Assembly: GCF_013177675.1 (NCBI RefSeq)
Contig: NZ_CP042652.1
Location: forward strand, 558,001 to 622,000
Direction: 5' to 3'
Source: Arcobacter acticola
GTDB lineage: Bacteria > Campylobacterota > Campylobacteria > Campylobacterales > Arcobacteraceae
Length of the DNA stretch: 64,000 bases
The notes beneath the pieces are model-generated. The model saw only the letters and a program-made list of their open reading frames with translations, was not told where the DNA came from and ran no database searches. Shown here piece by piece: positions 26,265 to 34,906 of the stretch. Each line of letters begins with the position of its first letter. Within the stretch, counting starts at the first letter, position 1. Position numbers and translations under genes: made by a program.

Positions 26265-27357
26265 TGAAATAAAACCACCTTTATGGATACTTTTAGAGTT
26301 AACTCACAAATGCCCCTTAGAGTGTGCATACTGTTATAATCAACTTGATTTTGCAAGTACAAAAGATGCAATGAGTAAAGAAGATTGGTTTAGAGTGATG
26401 GAGCAAGCAAGGGCTATGGGAGCTGTTCAATTAGGGATTTCTGGAGGTGAGCCTTTATTAAATAAAGATGTAGTTGAAATTGTAGAAAAAGCAAATCTTT
26501 TAAAATTTTATACAAACCTTATAACATCAGGTGTCGGTGCTCCTAAAGGAATAGTTGCTAAGTTAAAAGAAGCAGGACTTAAAACAGTTCAGTTGGGTAT
26601 TCAATCTCATGATAGAGATACTATGACTTTAATTACAAATAATAAAAATTCATTTGATGAAAAAATGGCTTTTGCAAAAGAGGTGAAAGAAGCCGGACTT
26701 CAGCTGATTATAAATACTTGTATCACAAGACAAAACATTCATCAAGTGGGAGAAATAATTGAGCTTGCGGAAAAATTAGGAGCAAATTATTTAGAAATTG
26801 CTAATATTCAATATTATGGATGGGCATTAAAAAATATTAATTCACTTTTACCATCTCAAGAACAAATCACAGAAGCCAGAAAAGTTACAAATTATTATAG
26901 AGAAAAAAGAAAAGATATGAAAGTATTTTTTGTTGTTCCTGATTATTTTGCTACTAGGCCAAAAGCCTGTATGAATGGTTGGGGAACTACATTTATAACT
27001 ATAAATCCAGATGGAATTGCACTTCCTTGTAATACAGCAAATACACTGCCTCTTACATTTCCAAATGTAAAAGAGTTTAGCATTGAGCAAATATGGAATG
27101 AATCAACAGCTTTTAATTATTTTAGAGGAGATAGCTGGATGAAAGAACCATGTAGATCATGTGATGAAAAAGAGAAAGATTTTGGAGGATGTAGATGTCA
27201 AGCGTTTGCATTAACAGGTGATATGAATGCAGCTGATCCTGTATGTATAAAATCACCGCAACATGGAATTATAAATAAAAAAATAGAAGATAGTGTTGTT
27301 TTTGCTGATGATAAAATTCTTTATAGAAATAGAAAAAATTCTTTAACTTTTATGTAA
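26257..27357 (+). CDS. pqqE: Radical SAM PqqA peptide cyclase PqqE
   Basis: 366 aa. The radical SAM cluster motif C-x3-C-x2-C is in THKCPLECAYCYNQ, followed by GISGGEPLL for SAM binding. The C-terminal SPASM domain has the auxiliary-cluster cysteines in KACMNGWG, LPCNTA, EPCRSCDEKE, GGCRCQAF and DPVCIK. It forms the Glu-Tyr carbon-carbon bond in PqqA. It is the last pqq gene here; no pqqF-type peptidase is in the window. Confidence 0.96.
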   Translation: MNNEIKPPLWILLELTHKCPLECAYCYNQLDFASTKDAMSKEDWFRVMEQARAMGAVQLGISGGEPLLNKDVVEIVEKANLLKFYTNLITSGVGAPKGIVAKLKEAGLKTVQLGIQSHDRDTMTLITNNKNSFDEKMAFAKEVKEAGLQLIINTCITRQNIHQVGEIIELAEKLGANYLEIANIQYYGWALKNINSLLPSQEQITEARKVTNYYREKRKDMKVFFVVPDYFATRPKACMNGWGTTFITINPDGIALPCNTANTLPLTFPNVKEFSIEQIWNESTAFNYFRGDSWMKEPCRSCDEKEKDFGGCRCQAFALTGDMNAADPVCIKSPQHGIINKKIEDSVVFADDKILYRNRKNSLTFM

Positions 27358-27375
27358 TGTAAATTTTAAAGGGTT

Positions 27376-27999
27376 TTACGCTCTTTCTTGTGTTGCTAAT
27401 TTTAAACCTAATCCTATAAGAATCACTCCACTTGTTTTATTTATATATCTTAAAACCATAGGTCGTGACTTAATCCAAAGGGACAAAACTCCTGATATAA
27501 AACCAATTGGTGCTTTAATAAAAAAAGCTAATATTGCGTATGTAATTCCTAAAATAAAAAGTTGTAAAGATTGATTTCCTTCATTTAAAGTGACAAATTG
27601 TGGAAGGTATGAAAAATAAAATATGGCAATTTTAGGATTCATAATATTTGTTAAAGCTCCTTGTATAAACATTTTCTTATATGAAGCTTTTGGAAGAGTT
27701 TTTATGGCTAATTTAGGCTCTTTACTTACTAATAATTGATAACCTATATAGATTAAATATGCAGCTCCAATAAATTTAATCACATCAAATAACCATGTTG
27801 AGGTCATAAGTAAAGAACCCAATCCAATTGTTGCTAATAAAGTATGTCCTAACAATCCAAAACTAACTCCAAGAGCAGTTATAATTCCAGCTTTTTTACC
27901 ATGTGAAATAGATTGAGACATTACCATCATCATATCTTGTCCAGGAGTTAAAATGATAATGATTGAGCTAAGAACAAATAATAATGTGATAACTTCCAA
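27376..27999 (-). CDS. LysE/RhtB-family amino-acid exporter
   Basis: 207 aa with about six membrane helices. The family signature is ILTPGQDMMMVMSQSISHGKKAGIITALGVSFG at the N-terminus. LysE/RhtB proteins export amino acids or related small molecules from the cytosol. It starts 13 bp after the MFS gene on the same strand, so the two are likely one transcript. The substrate is not predictable. Confidence 0.88.
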   Translation of the reverse strand: MEVITLLFVLSSIIIILTPGQDMMMVMSQSISHGKKAGIITALGVSFGLLGHTLLATIGLGSLLMTSTWLFDVIKFIGAAYLIYIGYQLLVSKEPKLAIKTLPKASYKKMFIQGALTNIMNPKIAIFYFSYLPQFVTLNEGNQSLQLFILGITYAILAFFIKAPIGFISGVLSLWIKSRPMVLRYINKTSGVILIGLGLKLATQERA

Positions 28000-28012
28000 G
28001 TAAATCCTTTAA

Positions 28013-29158
28013 CTATAAATGAGTAAATAGTTTTTTTCTTCTTATAAGTAAAAGCATACTTATGATTAATATAATACAAAACATATATATCACAGCATTC
28101 CATCCAAATTTTTCATAAACAATAGATGGAATATAAGAACCAAAAGCCCCACCTAAATAATAAAATGTTAAATACATTCCAGATGTTAGTGATTTTTGAG
28201 ATGCTTTCATAGAGTTTGCTAATCCTGTACTTACACTATGAACTGTAAACATTCCTAAACAAAATAAGAAAATCAGTAAAAATAAGATTAGAATATTTTT
28301 TATAACTAAAAATATTGTTATAAATAAAAAAAGAACTAAAGCAAATAAAACTGTATTTATTTCATTTTTAAAAAACTTGATAATCTTTCTTGAGTTTAAA
28401 GAAACTAAAATTCCCATTCCATAGCCCAAATACAATAAAGAAATTTGAAATTCAGATACATCAGATGAGATTTCTTTTACTCTAAAAGGAAGTATATTTA
28501 AAACCCCTGCAAAAACGAAAAAAACACAAAACATCAAAATATAAACTGTTGAAAATCTTTTATCTTTTAATATTTCAGTTACATCATTTATTTTTGGTTT
28601 TACAATTGTAGCTTCACCTTCATATGATAATTTAGAGATAAAATAAATTGAAACTAAAATAGCTAAAGATAAAGAATAAAATACAAATTGATAAGAAAAA
28701 TTAGTTGCAATAAATCCTGAGAATATTCTTCCTACAAGTCCCCCAAAGACAGTTGATGCCACATAAATGGACATATTAAATTTTATATTTTCCTTATCTA
28801 TATTTGCTAGGATACTCATAAGTGAAGTTAAAATTGCAGGAACAACCAAGGCTTCTACTGTTCTAAAAAATAAGAAAAATTCATAAGAACTTGATAATCC
28901 TAAAAATATATTAGTAATAAAAAGTATAATAGAAGAGTTTATTAACATCTTTTTGGCATTTACTTTTTCTAAAATATATCCGTAAATTATCGGAGATATT
29001 GCTAAAAAAAGCATTATAATTGCAGTAAATTGAGATGCTTTTGTTATAGATATATCAAATTCTTTTGCAAGAAGGGGTTGAAGTGGTTGGGTTGCATACA
29101 TAACTGATAAAACAATAATTATGCAATAAACTATTATAAATAAATCTCTTTTTTTCAT
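28013..29158 (-). CDS. MFS transporter (drug/metabolite efflux type)
   Basis: 381 aa with about 12 membrane helices. The N-terminal YATQPLQPLLAKEFDISITKASQF and the later FRTVEALVVPAILTSLMSIL resemble YnfM-like major facilitator efflux proteins. It is slightly short, but all helices seem present. It is followed by the LysE-type gene and sits between the pqq operon and the two-component genes. There is no GCTA repeat upstream, so it is probably not part of the alcohol regulon. Confidence 0.85.
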   Translation of the reverse strand: MKKRDLFIIVYCIIIVLSVMYATQPLQPLLAKEFDISITKASQFTAIIMLFLAISPIIYGYILEKVNAKKMLINSSIILFITNIFLGLSSSYEFFLFFRTVEALVVPAILTSLMSILANIDKENIKFNMSIYVASTVFGGLVGRIFSGFIATNFSYQFVFYSLSLAILVSIYFISKLSYEGEATIVKPKINDVTEILKDKRFSTVYILMFCVFFVFAGVLNILPFRVKEISSDVSEFQISLLYLGYGMGILVSLNSRKIIKFFKNEINTVLFALVLFLFITIFLVIKNILILFLLIFLFCLGMFTVHSVSTGLANSMKASQKSLTSGMYLTFYYLGGAFGSYIPSIVYEKFGWNAVIYMFCIILIISMLLLIRRKKLFTHL

Positions 29159-29271
29159 AGGCCAATCACTATTTTTAATTTTTATGATTTTTTTAATTAT
29201 TAGTAAAAAAAGATTTTATTATAAAAAAACTTATTTTAGTCTTTTCATTAAGTTAAGACTTTTAAATAAAA

Positions 29272-29931
29272 TTATTCAGGTCTTTCAATCATATATCCGC
29301 TTCCTCGAATATTTTTAATGAAATCCTCTTTTAAAACAGTTTTTACTCTATTTACTTCAGCTCTAATAGTTGCATTATCAATATAATCATCATTCCATAC
29401 ATAATCTCTAAACATATCGTATTGAACAACTAAACTTCTGTTTAAGGCTAAAAGTTCGATAATTTGAAGTTGTCTTTTTGGTAAAATATGCGGTTCATTA
29501 TTGTATAAAAGAGTCATGTTTTCTGAATCAAAACTATAGTGCTTTGATAACCTTTTATGGGTTTGAGGAACTATTCTTGTTTTTAAAATTTTATTGATTC
29601 TTAATGTTAATTCTTTTAAATGAAAAGGTTTTTTCAAGTAATCAAAACAGCCTAAATCAAAAGCTCTTGAAATATCTTCAATATCAATAAGTGCAGAAAT
29701 ATAAATAGTAGGAATCATTCTTTTTTGTTCATGCATTTTTTCTAAAATAGTAAAACCATCAATATCAGGAAGATTTATATCTAAAATTAGCAAATCAAAT
29801 TTCTCTTTTTCCAAAATCTGTAAAGATTCTGTACCTGTTTTTACACTTTTTATAATATGTCCAGTTGATGTGATATATTCAGCAATCATTTCATTTAACA
29901 TAATGTCATCTTCTACTAATAATATTTTCAT
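29272..29931 (-). CDS. OmpR/PhoB-family response regulator, candidate activator of the alcohol regulon
   Basis: 219 aa. The receiver has E7/D8/D9, phospho-acceptor D51 (LLILDINLPDIDG) and K in YLKKPF. The winged helix has HILPKRQLQIIELLALNRS, the wing-proximal RAEVNRVKTVL and IRGSGYMIE. It overlaps the FIST kinase gene by 4 bp (ATGA), making a cognate pair. OmpR/PhoB-type regulators bind direct repeats with an 11-bp period, exactly the spacing of the GCTA repeats in front of the alcohol-oxidation operons. That link is inferred from location and repeat geometry. Confidence 0.85.
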   Translation of the reverse strand: MKILLVEDDIMLNEMIAEYITSTGHIIKSVKTGTESLQILEKEKFDLLILDINLPDIDGFTILEKMHEQKRMIPTIYISALIDIEDISRAFDLGCFDYLKKPFHLKELTLRINKILKTRIVPQTHKRLSKHYSFDSENMTLLYNNEPHILPKRQLQIIELLALNRSLVVQYDMFRDYVWNDDYIDNATIRAEVNRVKTVLKEDFIKNIRGSGYMIERPE

Positions 29932-31835
29932 AATACGTCCTTAAATGTATATGTAAATGAGGCCCAATTTTCGCCTGATTCTAGTTTTATCCCAACATTT
30001 TCTTCACTACATATTCTTTTTACTAAATTTAATCCAAGACCAAAACCATCTTTTGAAACTTCTTCTCTATAATATTCTTCGAATATTTTTTGGGGATCAA
30101 GAATTTGTGCTGAACGACTCTCTATTGTTAAATCACAATCTTTTTTATGGACCTTTAAAATCACGTATATTTTTTCATTTGGAAGGGTATATTTAATTGC
30201 ATTAGTAAGATTATTATCAACAATTCTTTGAAGTTTTATTTCATTGAAATTTATAATTATCTCTTCTCTTGCATGAATAAATTCAAAGTTAGATTTAAAT
30301 CTAATTGCAGTTTGAGTAAAAAAGTCTATTCTACTTCGTATAAAATCTATTAAATTTATTGTGTGAGTTGCTTTATTTACTTGATCTTTTTTTACAAGAT
30401 AACTCAAATCATCATAAATACTAAAGATATTTTTCATTGCAATTTCAATATTTGTAAGATATTTATTTTTTCCCAATTGCATTTCAAACATATCAATATT
30501 TCCCATTATTACAGATAATGGAGTATTTGTTTCATGAATTGCATATTTTAAAAACTGTTTTTGAGATGTAATTAAATTTTGTGCATAGATATTTTTACTT
30601 TCTAACTCTTTTGATTGTTTATTATAATCTTCAGAAGATTGTTGAATCAAATGAGTTAGAGCTTGTAAACTTCTTGCATGATCACTAAGTGTTGATGATT
30701 CTTTTTCTTCCTCATTTTCTTTTTCTTCTTCTTCGATTTCTTTTTCACTTAAGGAAAGAACAGTTAATGTTTGGTTTAACAATTCGTTATGACTATAATG
30801 ATGATAAAACTCACCATATGTGAAAAATCCAGAAGTACTAGCTATTTTGGAAAAAGGACTAATTTCAGTATCAATTAGATTTGGCATATATCTTCTTCTT
30901 GCCATACATGCATAAATAAAAAATGATTCAGTATTATTTATTTTAGATTTACTAAATAAAGACTTTAATGGATTATTCATCATTAATTCAACATTTCCAA
31001 AACCTAATTTAACGATATCTCCTTTATATAAATTTCCAGCAAAACTAAGACTTCCATCTTCATGCTTTGCAATAACAGCACGAGCAAGTGGAATATTGTT
31101 TTTTTGAACAATTAAAGGAAACTCAATTCCTGTTGCAGGAAGAGTTCTAGCTACATGTTCGCCTAAATATTTTTCATAAAAATCCAAAGGTGTTAATCCT
31201 GAAATTTTATATACTCTATTTCCCTCAACTTCTTCAATTTCATGTTCAATTCCAATTGGTGACCAATTGAAGTTATAAGCATTGTAAACTTTTAAGATAT
31301 CAGAATTAAAAGAAACACCAACTGATCCACGTGTTAAGATATTATTTTGTGATGAAATAAATGTTTGTGTAAAATGTGCATTATCTCCAGCCATTCCACC
31401 TGAAACTAATACCTTTTCATTAATAGAAGCAATTCCATTTAAGAACTCTTCTCCATTTGTAGTATCACCATCTGTAAAAGTAAGTAATAACTTTGTATTT
31501 TCACAGCACAATTCACTTGCAAGTAAGGCACCATTTTTAAAAGAATCTTTTTCTTCTATATGAGTAGTTTTTAAAGTTGTATTTTCAAAAGTAGAAATAG
31601 AGATTACAGTTTTTAATATACTAATTTCTGCATTATTAATTTCTCCATCTGTTGATGAACCAATACAAATAGCTTGAGGCAATTTATTTGTGATCTCTTT
31701 TAATATCTTTTCTAATACATCTTTTTTTTCTCCACAAAATATTTGAATTAAAATATTTTTTTCTTTTTCAAAAACTGGAAAATCAATTAATGAATCTAAA
31801 GATTTATCGTTAAGTGTGTAATTATATGTTTTCAT
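29928..31835 (-). CDS. FIST-domain sensor histidine kinase
   Basis: 635 aa with no membrane helix, so probably cytosolic. About 1-190 is a FIST_N domain and 190-340 a FIST_C domain; FIST is a predicted small-ligand sensor. A Glu-rich linker (about 360-380) and coiled coil precede the dimerisation helix with the phospho-acceptor H434 in YAIHETNTPLSVI. The ATPase domain follows, with N box VDNNLTNAIKYT and G box DGFGLGLNLVKR. It is transcribed ahead of its regulator and divergently from the aldehyde dehydrogenase gene. It may sense an alcohol, aldehyde or downstream metabolite; no ligand is shown. Confidence 0.88.
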   Translation of the reverse strand: MKTYNYTLNDKSLDSLIDFPVFEKEKNILIQIFCGEKKDVLEKILKEITNKLPQAICIGSSTDGEINNAEISILKTVISISTFENTTLKTTHIEEKDSFKNGALLASELCCENTKLLLTFTDGDTTNGEEFLNGIASINEKVLVSGGMAGDNAHFTQTFISSQNNILTRGSVGVSFNSDILKVYNAYNFNWSPIGIEHEIEEVEGNRVYKISGLTPLDFYEKYLGEHVARTLPATGIEFPLIVQKNNIPLARAVIAKHEDGSLSFAGNLYKGDIVKLGFGNVELMMNNPLKSLFSKSKINNTESFFIYACMARRRYMPNLIDTEISPFSKIASTSGFFTYGEFYHHYSHNELLNQTLTVLSLSEKEIEEEEKENEEEKESSTLSDHARSLQALTHLIQQSSEDYNKQSKELESKNIYAQNLITSQKQFLKYAIHETNTPLSVIMGNIDMFEMQLGKNKYLTNIEIAMKNIFSIYDDLSYLVKKDQVNKATHTINLIDFIRSRIDFFTQTAIRFKSNFEFIHAREEIIINFNEIKLQRIVDNNLTNAIKYTLPNEKIYVILKVHKKDCDLTIESRSAQILDPQKIFEEYYREEVSKDGFGLGLNLVKRICSEENVGIKLESGENWASFTYTFKDVL

Positions 31836-31927
31836 AAAAAAATTGTAGCAGATATTTTAAAAATTTCAAAGGAAAAAAACTCATTAAAAGTACGAAAATA
31901 CGGGAATTTGTAACAAATCTTAGCACC

Positions 31928-31981
31928 GCTATACTCATGCTATACTAATGCTAAACTTACGCTATAAATGTCGTGTAGAAT
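31928..31981 (+). promoter_or_regulatory. Four-repeat GCTA promoter of the aldehyde dehydrogenase
   Basis: Four contiguous 11-bp units: GCTATACTCAT, GCTATACTAAT, GCTAAACTTAC, GCTATAAATGT. The -10 TAGAAT (31976-31981) starts 15 bp after the last unit begins. It lies between the aldehyde dehydrogenase gene and the divergent FIST kinase gene. Confidence 0.85.
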
Positions 31982-32057
31982 TTCATCAAGCGAAAAGATA
32001 AGTTCTTAAACTTAACACTTTTTCCAAAAATTAAATTAATAAAATAAGGAAATTAAA

Positions 32058-33554
32058 ATGATTTACAGTAAACCTCAATACAAAACTCAATATGAGAATT
32101 TCATTGGTGGAGAATGGCTTGCTCCTACAAGTGGTGAGTATTTTGATAACATTTCTCCTGTTGATGGTGAAGTTTTAACAAGAATTCCAAGATCAAATGA
32201 AGCAGATGTTGAAGCTGCAATTCTAGCTGCTGATAAAGCATTTCAATCATTTAAACATACTTCAGTTGTTGAAAGAAGTAACTTACTAAATAAAATGGCA
32301 GATGCAATCGAAGCTAATTTAGAAAAATTAGCAATTGCAGAAACTTTAGATAATGGAAAAGCAATTAGAGAAACTTTAAATGCAGATGTTCCTTTAGTTG
32401 TTGATCATTTTAGATATTTTGCATCAGTAATTAGAGCAGAATCAGGAACAGTTTCAGATTTAGATGAAAATACAATTTCACAAGAAATTCATGAGCCTTA
32501 TGGTGTTGTTGCTCAAATTATTCCTTGGAATTTCCCATTATTAATGGCTGCATGGAAATTAGCTCCTGCTATTGCTGCTGGAAACTGTGTTGTTATGAAA
32601 CCAGCATCTGCAACTCCTATGTCAATTTTATTATTAATGGAAGCAGTACAAGATGTATTACCAAAAGGTGTTATTAATATTATTAATGGTGCAGGTGGAA
32701 AAATTGGTAAATTCCTTTCAACTCACCCATTAGTTAAAAAAGTTGGATTCACAGGTGAAACTACAACTGGTCAATTAATTATGCAATATGCAACTGAAAA
32801 TATTATTCCTTCAACATTAGAACTTGGTGGTAAATCTCCAAATATCTTTATGGAATCAATTATGGATGCTGATGATGAATTCTTTGATAAAGCAATTGAA
32901 GGTTTAGTTCTATTTGCATTTAACTCAGGTGAAGTTTGTACTTGTCCATCACGTGCATTAATTCAAGAATCAATCTATGAGCCATTTATGGCAAGAGTAC
33001 TTGAAAGAGTTAAGGCTATTAAATTAGGGAATCCTTTAGATACAGATTGTATGATGGGTGCTCAATGTTCATTAAGTCAAAAAGAAAAAATTACTGAATA
33101 TATAAAAATAGGAAAAGAAGAGGGTGCTGAATTACTAATTGGTGGAAATGTTCATAATTCTGAAACTAATCCAAATGGATATTATATTGAGCCAACTTTA
33201 TTTAAAGGTCACAATAAAATGAGAATCTTCCAAGAAGAAATTTTTGGACCAGTATTAGCAGTTACAACTTTTAAAACAGAAGAAGAAGCATTAGAAATTG
33301 CAAATGACACTATTTATGGTTTAGGTTCAGGTGTTTGGTCAAGAGATGCTCACCAATTACATAAATTCTCAAGAGGAATTGAAGCTGGTAGAGTTTGGGT
33401 AAATTGTTACCATATCTATCCTTCACATGCTTCATTTGGTGGATACAAAAAATCAGGAATTGGTAGAGAAACACATATGATGATGTTAAATTCATATAGA
33501 CATACAAAAAATATTTTAACTTCATACAATAAAAATAAATTAGGATTCTTTTAG
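32058..33554 (+). CDS. NAD-dependent aldehyde dehydrogenase, AldB/ExaC-like
   Basis: 498 aa, full length. The NAD site and catalytic elements are visible: IIPWNFPLLMAAWKLAPA, FTGETTTGQ, catalytic Glu region LELGGKSPNIF, and catalytic Cys C294 in NSGEVCTCPSRAL. It oxidises acetaldehyde and similar aldehydes to acids in the cytosol, the step after periplasmic alcohol oxidation. The four-repeat GCTA promoter puts it under the same control as the dehydrogenase. The DUF779 gene follows after a terminator. Confidence 0.92.
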   Translation: MIYSKPQYKTQYENFIGGEWLAPTSGEYFDNISPVDGEVLTRIPRSNEADVEAAILAADKAFQSFKHTSVVERSNLLNKMADAIEANLEKLAIAETLDNGKAIRETLNADVPLVVDHFRYFASVIRAESGTVSDLDENTISQEIHEPYGVVAQIIPWNFPLLMAAWKLAPAIAAGNCVVMKPASATPMSILLLMEAVQDVLPKGVINIINGAGGKIGKFLSTHPLVKKVGFTGETTTGQLIMQYATENIIPSTLELGGKSPNIFMESIMDADDEFFDKAIEGLVLFAFNSGEVCTCPSRALIQESIYEPFMARVLERVKAIKLGNPLDTDCMMGAQCSLSQKEKITEYIKIGKEEGAELLIGGNVHNSETNPNGYYIEPTLFKGHNKMRIFQEEIFGPVLAVTTFKTEEEALEIANDTIYGLGSGVWSRDAHQLHKFSRGIEAGRVWVNCYHIYPSHASFGGYKKSGIGRETHMMMLNSYRHTKNILTSYNKNKLGFF

Positions 33555-33577
33555 GATTTAATTCTAAAAAACAATAG

Positions 33578-33611
33578 AAAAACCCATAGAATTTTATTCT
33601 ATGGGTTTTTT
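33578..33611 (+). terminator. Terminator after the aldehyde dehydrogenase
   Basis: AAAAACCCATAGAAT pairs with ATTCTATGGGTTTTT (15 bp) around a 3-base loop, then more T. It is a strong hairpin, so the DUF779 gene downstream depends on read-through or a separate start. Confidence 0.88.
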
Positions 33612-33631
33612 GCTTTATAAAGGATATTGAA

Positions 33632-34003
33632 ATGTCAATAAAAAGAGTAGATGTAACACCAGCTGCAGCTGAAGTTATAGAAAAATTAAAAGCAGAACAT
33701 GGTGAATTAGTTTTTAATCAAAGTGGTGGTTGCTGTGATGGAACTGCTCCCATGTGTTATGAAAAGGGTGATTTTTATGTTCCTAGTCGTAATGTAAAAT
33801 TAGGTGAAATTTGTGGATGTGAATTTTTTATCGATAAAGATCAGTTTGAATATTTTAAACATTCTCATATTACAATAGATGTGAGAGTTGAAAAATCTGC
33901 TTTTGGGAATTCATTTTCCCTAGAAATAGACTTAGGTTATCAATTTATTACAAAGTCAAGAATCTTTACAGATGAAGAATATGCTTTATTAGAAGAAAAA
34001 TAG
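33632..34003 (+). CDS. DUF779 protein linked to aldehyde dehydrogenase
   Basis: 123 aa. The cysteine-bearing segment NQSGGCCDGTAPMCYEKGDF and LGEICGCEFFID are the conserved DUF779 features. Genes of this family repeatedly follow AldB/ExaC-type aldehyde dehydrogenases, as here, but their biochemical role is not settled. The start has an AAGGA site just after the upstream terminator. It ends in a bidirectional terminator shared with the cold-shock gene. Confidence 0.85.
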   Translation: MSIKRVDVTPAAAEVIEKLKAEHGELVFNQSGGCCDGTAPMCYEKGDFYVPSRNVKLGEICGCEFFIDKDQFEYFKHSHITIDVRVEKSAFGNSFSLEIDLGYQFITKSRIFTDEEYALLEEK

Positions 34004-34009
34004 CATAAA

Positions 34010-34042
34010 AAAAAGGGAAAGAGTAAAACTCTTTCCCTTTTT
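34010..34042. terminator. Bidirectional terminator
   Basis: AAAAAGGGAAAGAGT pairs with ACTCTTTCCCTTTTT (15 bp, 3-base loop), with A and T runs on either side, so it serves both the DUF779 gene and the convergent cold-shock gene. Confidence 0.9.
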
Positions 34043-34059
34043 AAATAGTAAAGCTAAAA

Positions 34060-34278
34060 TTATAAAGCTGTTACGTTTTCTGCTTGTAAACCTTTTTCAC
34101 CTTGACCAACTTCAAAAGTAACTTTTTGACCGTCATTTAATGAAACTCTACCATAACCAGTGTTGTTGATATTTCTGTAATGAACAAAAACGTCTTTTCC
34201 ACCATTATCTTGCTCGATAAAACCATAACCTTTTTCGCTATTAAACCATTTTACTGTTCCGTTTACTAATGTTGCCAT
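34060..34278 (-). CDS. Cold-shock domain protein, CspA-like
   Basis: 72 aa, a single five-stranded cold-shock domain that binds single-stranded RNA/DNA. RNP1 ([15 protein letters not shown]) and RNP2 (DVFVHYRNI) are intact. The gene has a long untranslated leader (about 150 nt, see the promoter at 34434), as many cspA genes do. A strong AAGGAG site precedes the ATG. Confidence 0.93.
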   Translation of the reverse strand: MATLVNGTVKWFNSEKGYGFIEQDNGGKDVFVHYRNINNTGYGRVSLNDGQKVTFEVGQGEKGLQAENVTAL

Positions 34279-34433
34279 TGTAACTCCTTTTCTTTTTTGT
34301 TAAAATATACTTCATTTCTAAAGTGTTGAAGATATAAAATTGAGAATTCTTTAGATTGAGTGTGTACTTAAAACTAGCGTTACAAGAAAAACATAAACTA
34401 TAGATGAACCCTAAACCATCTTTCAATGTGGTT

Positions 34434-34439
34434 ATTATA
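34434..34439 (-). promoter_or_regulatory. Probable -10 box of the cold-shock gene with long leader
   Basis: TATAAT on the minus strand about 155 bp upstream of the start codon. Transcripts from here would carry a leader near 150 nt, the size range in which cspA-type thermosensitive structures occur. A 61-codon frame in this leader has no support as a gene. Confidence 0.5.
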
Positions 34440-34501
34440 GCACAAAAAATACAAAATAAACTTTTTTATTGAATTTTTTTCATTATTTCTTCAAATTCTT
34501 T

Positions 34502-34906
34502 TTATTTCTTTTCTTCATTTGTAACTAATGCTAGGTTTGAAAGGTTATATTTTTGTAATAAATCTAATACTTTTACAACTCTTTCATACTCTACTTTCTT
34601 ATCAATCCTCACGATTACGGGTTTTTCTTTATCTTTTATTGCTTTTAAGTTATCTTCTAATGATTCAAAAGATACTTCAATCCCTTTTATTGCAAGTTTG
34701 TTTTGACTTAACTCTATAAATACCTGCTCTTTTTGAATTTCCATCTCTTTAGCATTAGATTTTGGTAAATCTAGCATCAAAGCTAACTCTTCTTTTTTGA
34801 AAACAGAGGTAACTATAAAGAATATTAGAAGAATAAAAACAACATCTATAACAGGTGTTAAGTCTAATCCTAAGGATTCTCTTCTTTTCATGTTAGTTTT
34901 GCCCAA
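34502..34906 (-). CDS. exbD: ExbD/TolR-family biopolymer transport protein
   Basis: 134 aa with one N-terminal membrane helix (IDVVFILLIFFIVTSVF) whose Asp in DLTPVIDVVFI is the proton-path residue of the family. The periplasmic part follows. With the ExbB-like protein it uses the proton gradient to drive TonB-dependent uptake or Tol functions; no tonB or tolA gene is in the window. It overlaps exbB by 14 bp. Confidence 0.87.
   Translation of the reverse strand: MGKTNMKRRESLGLDLTPVIDVVFILLIFFIVTSVFKKEELALMLDLPKSNAKEMEIQKEQVFIELSQNKLAIKGIEVSFESLEDNLKAIKDKEKPVIVRIDKKVEYERVVKVLDLLQKYNLSNLALVTNEEKK

Noticed and set aside
34241-34426. 61-codon minus-strand frame in front of the cold-shock gene
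   Set aside because: Overlaps the csp start in another frame, lacks a family pattern and lies in the presumed leader.
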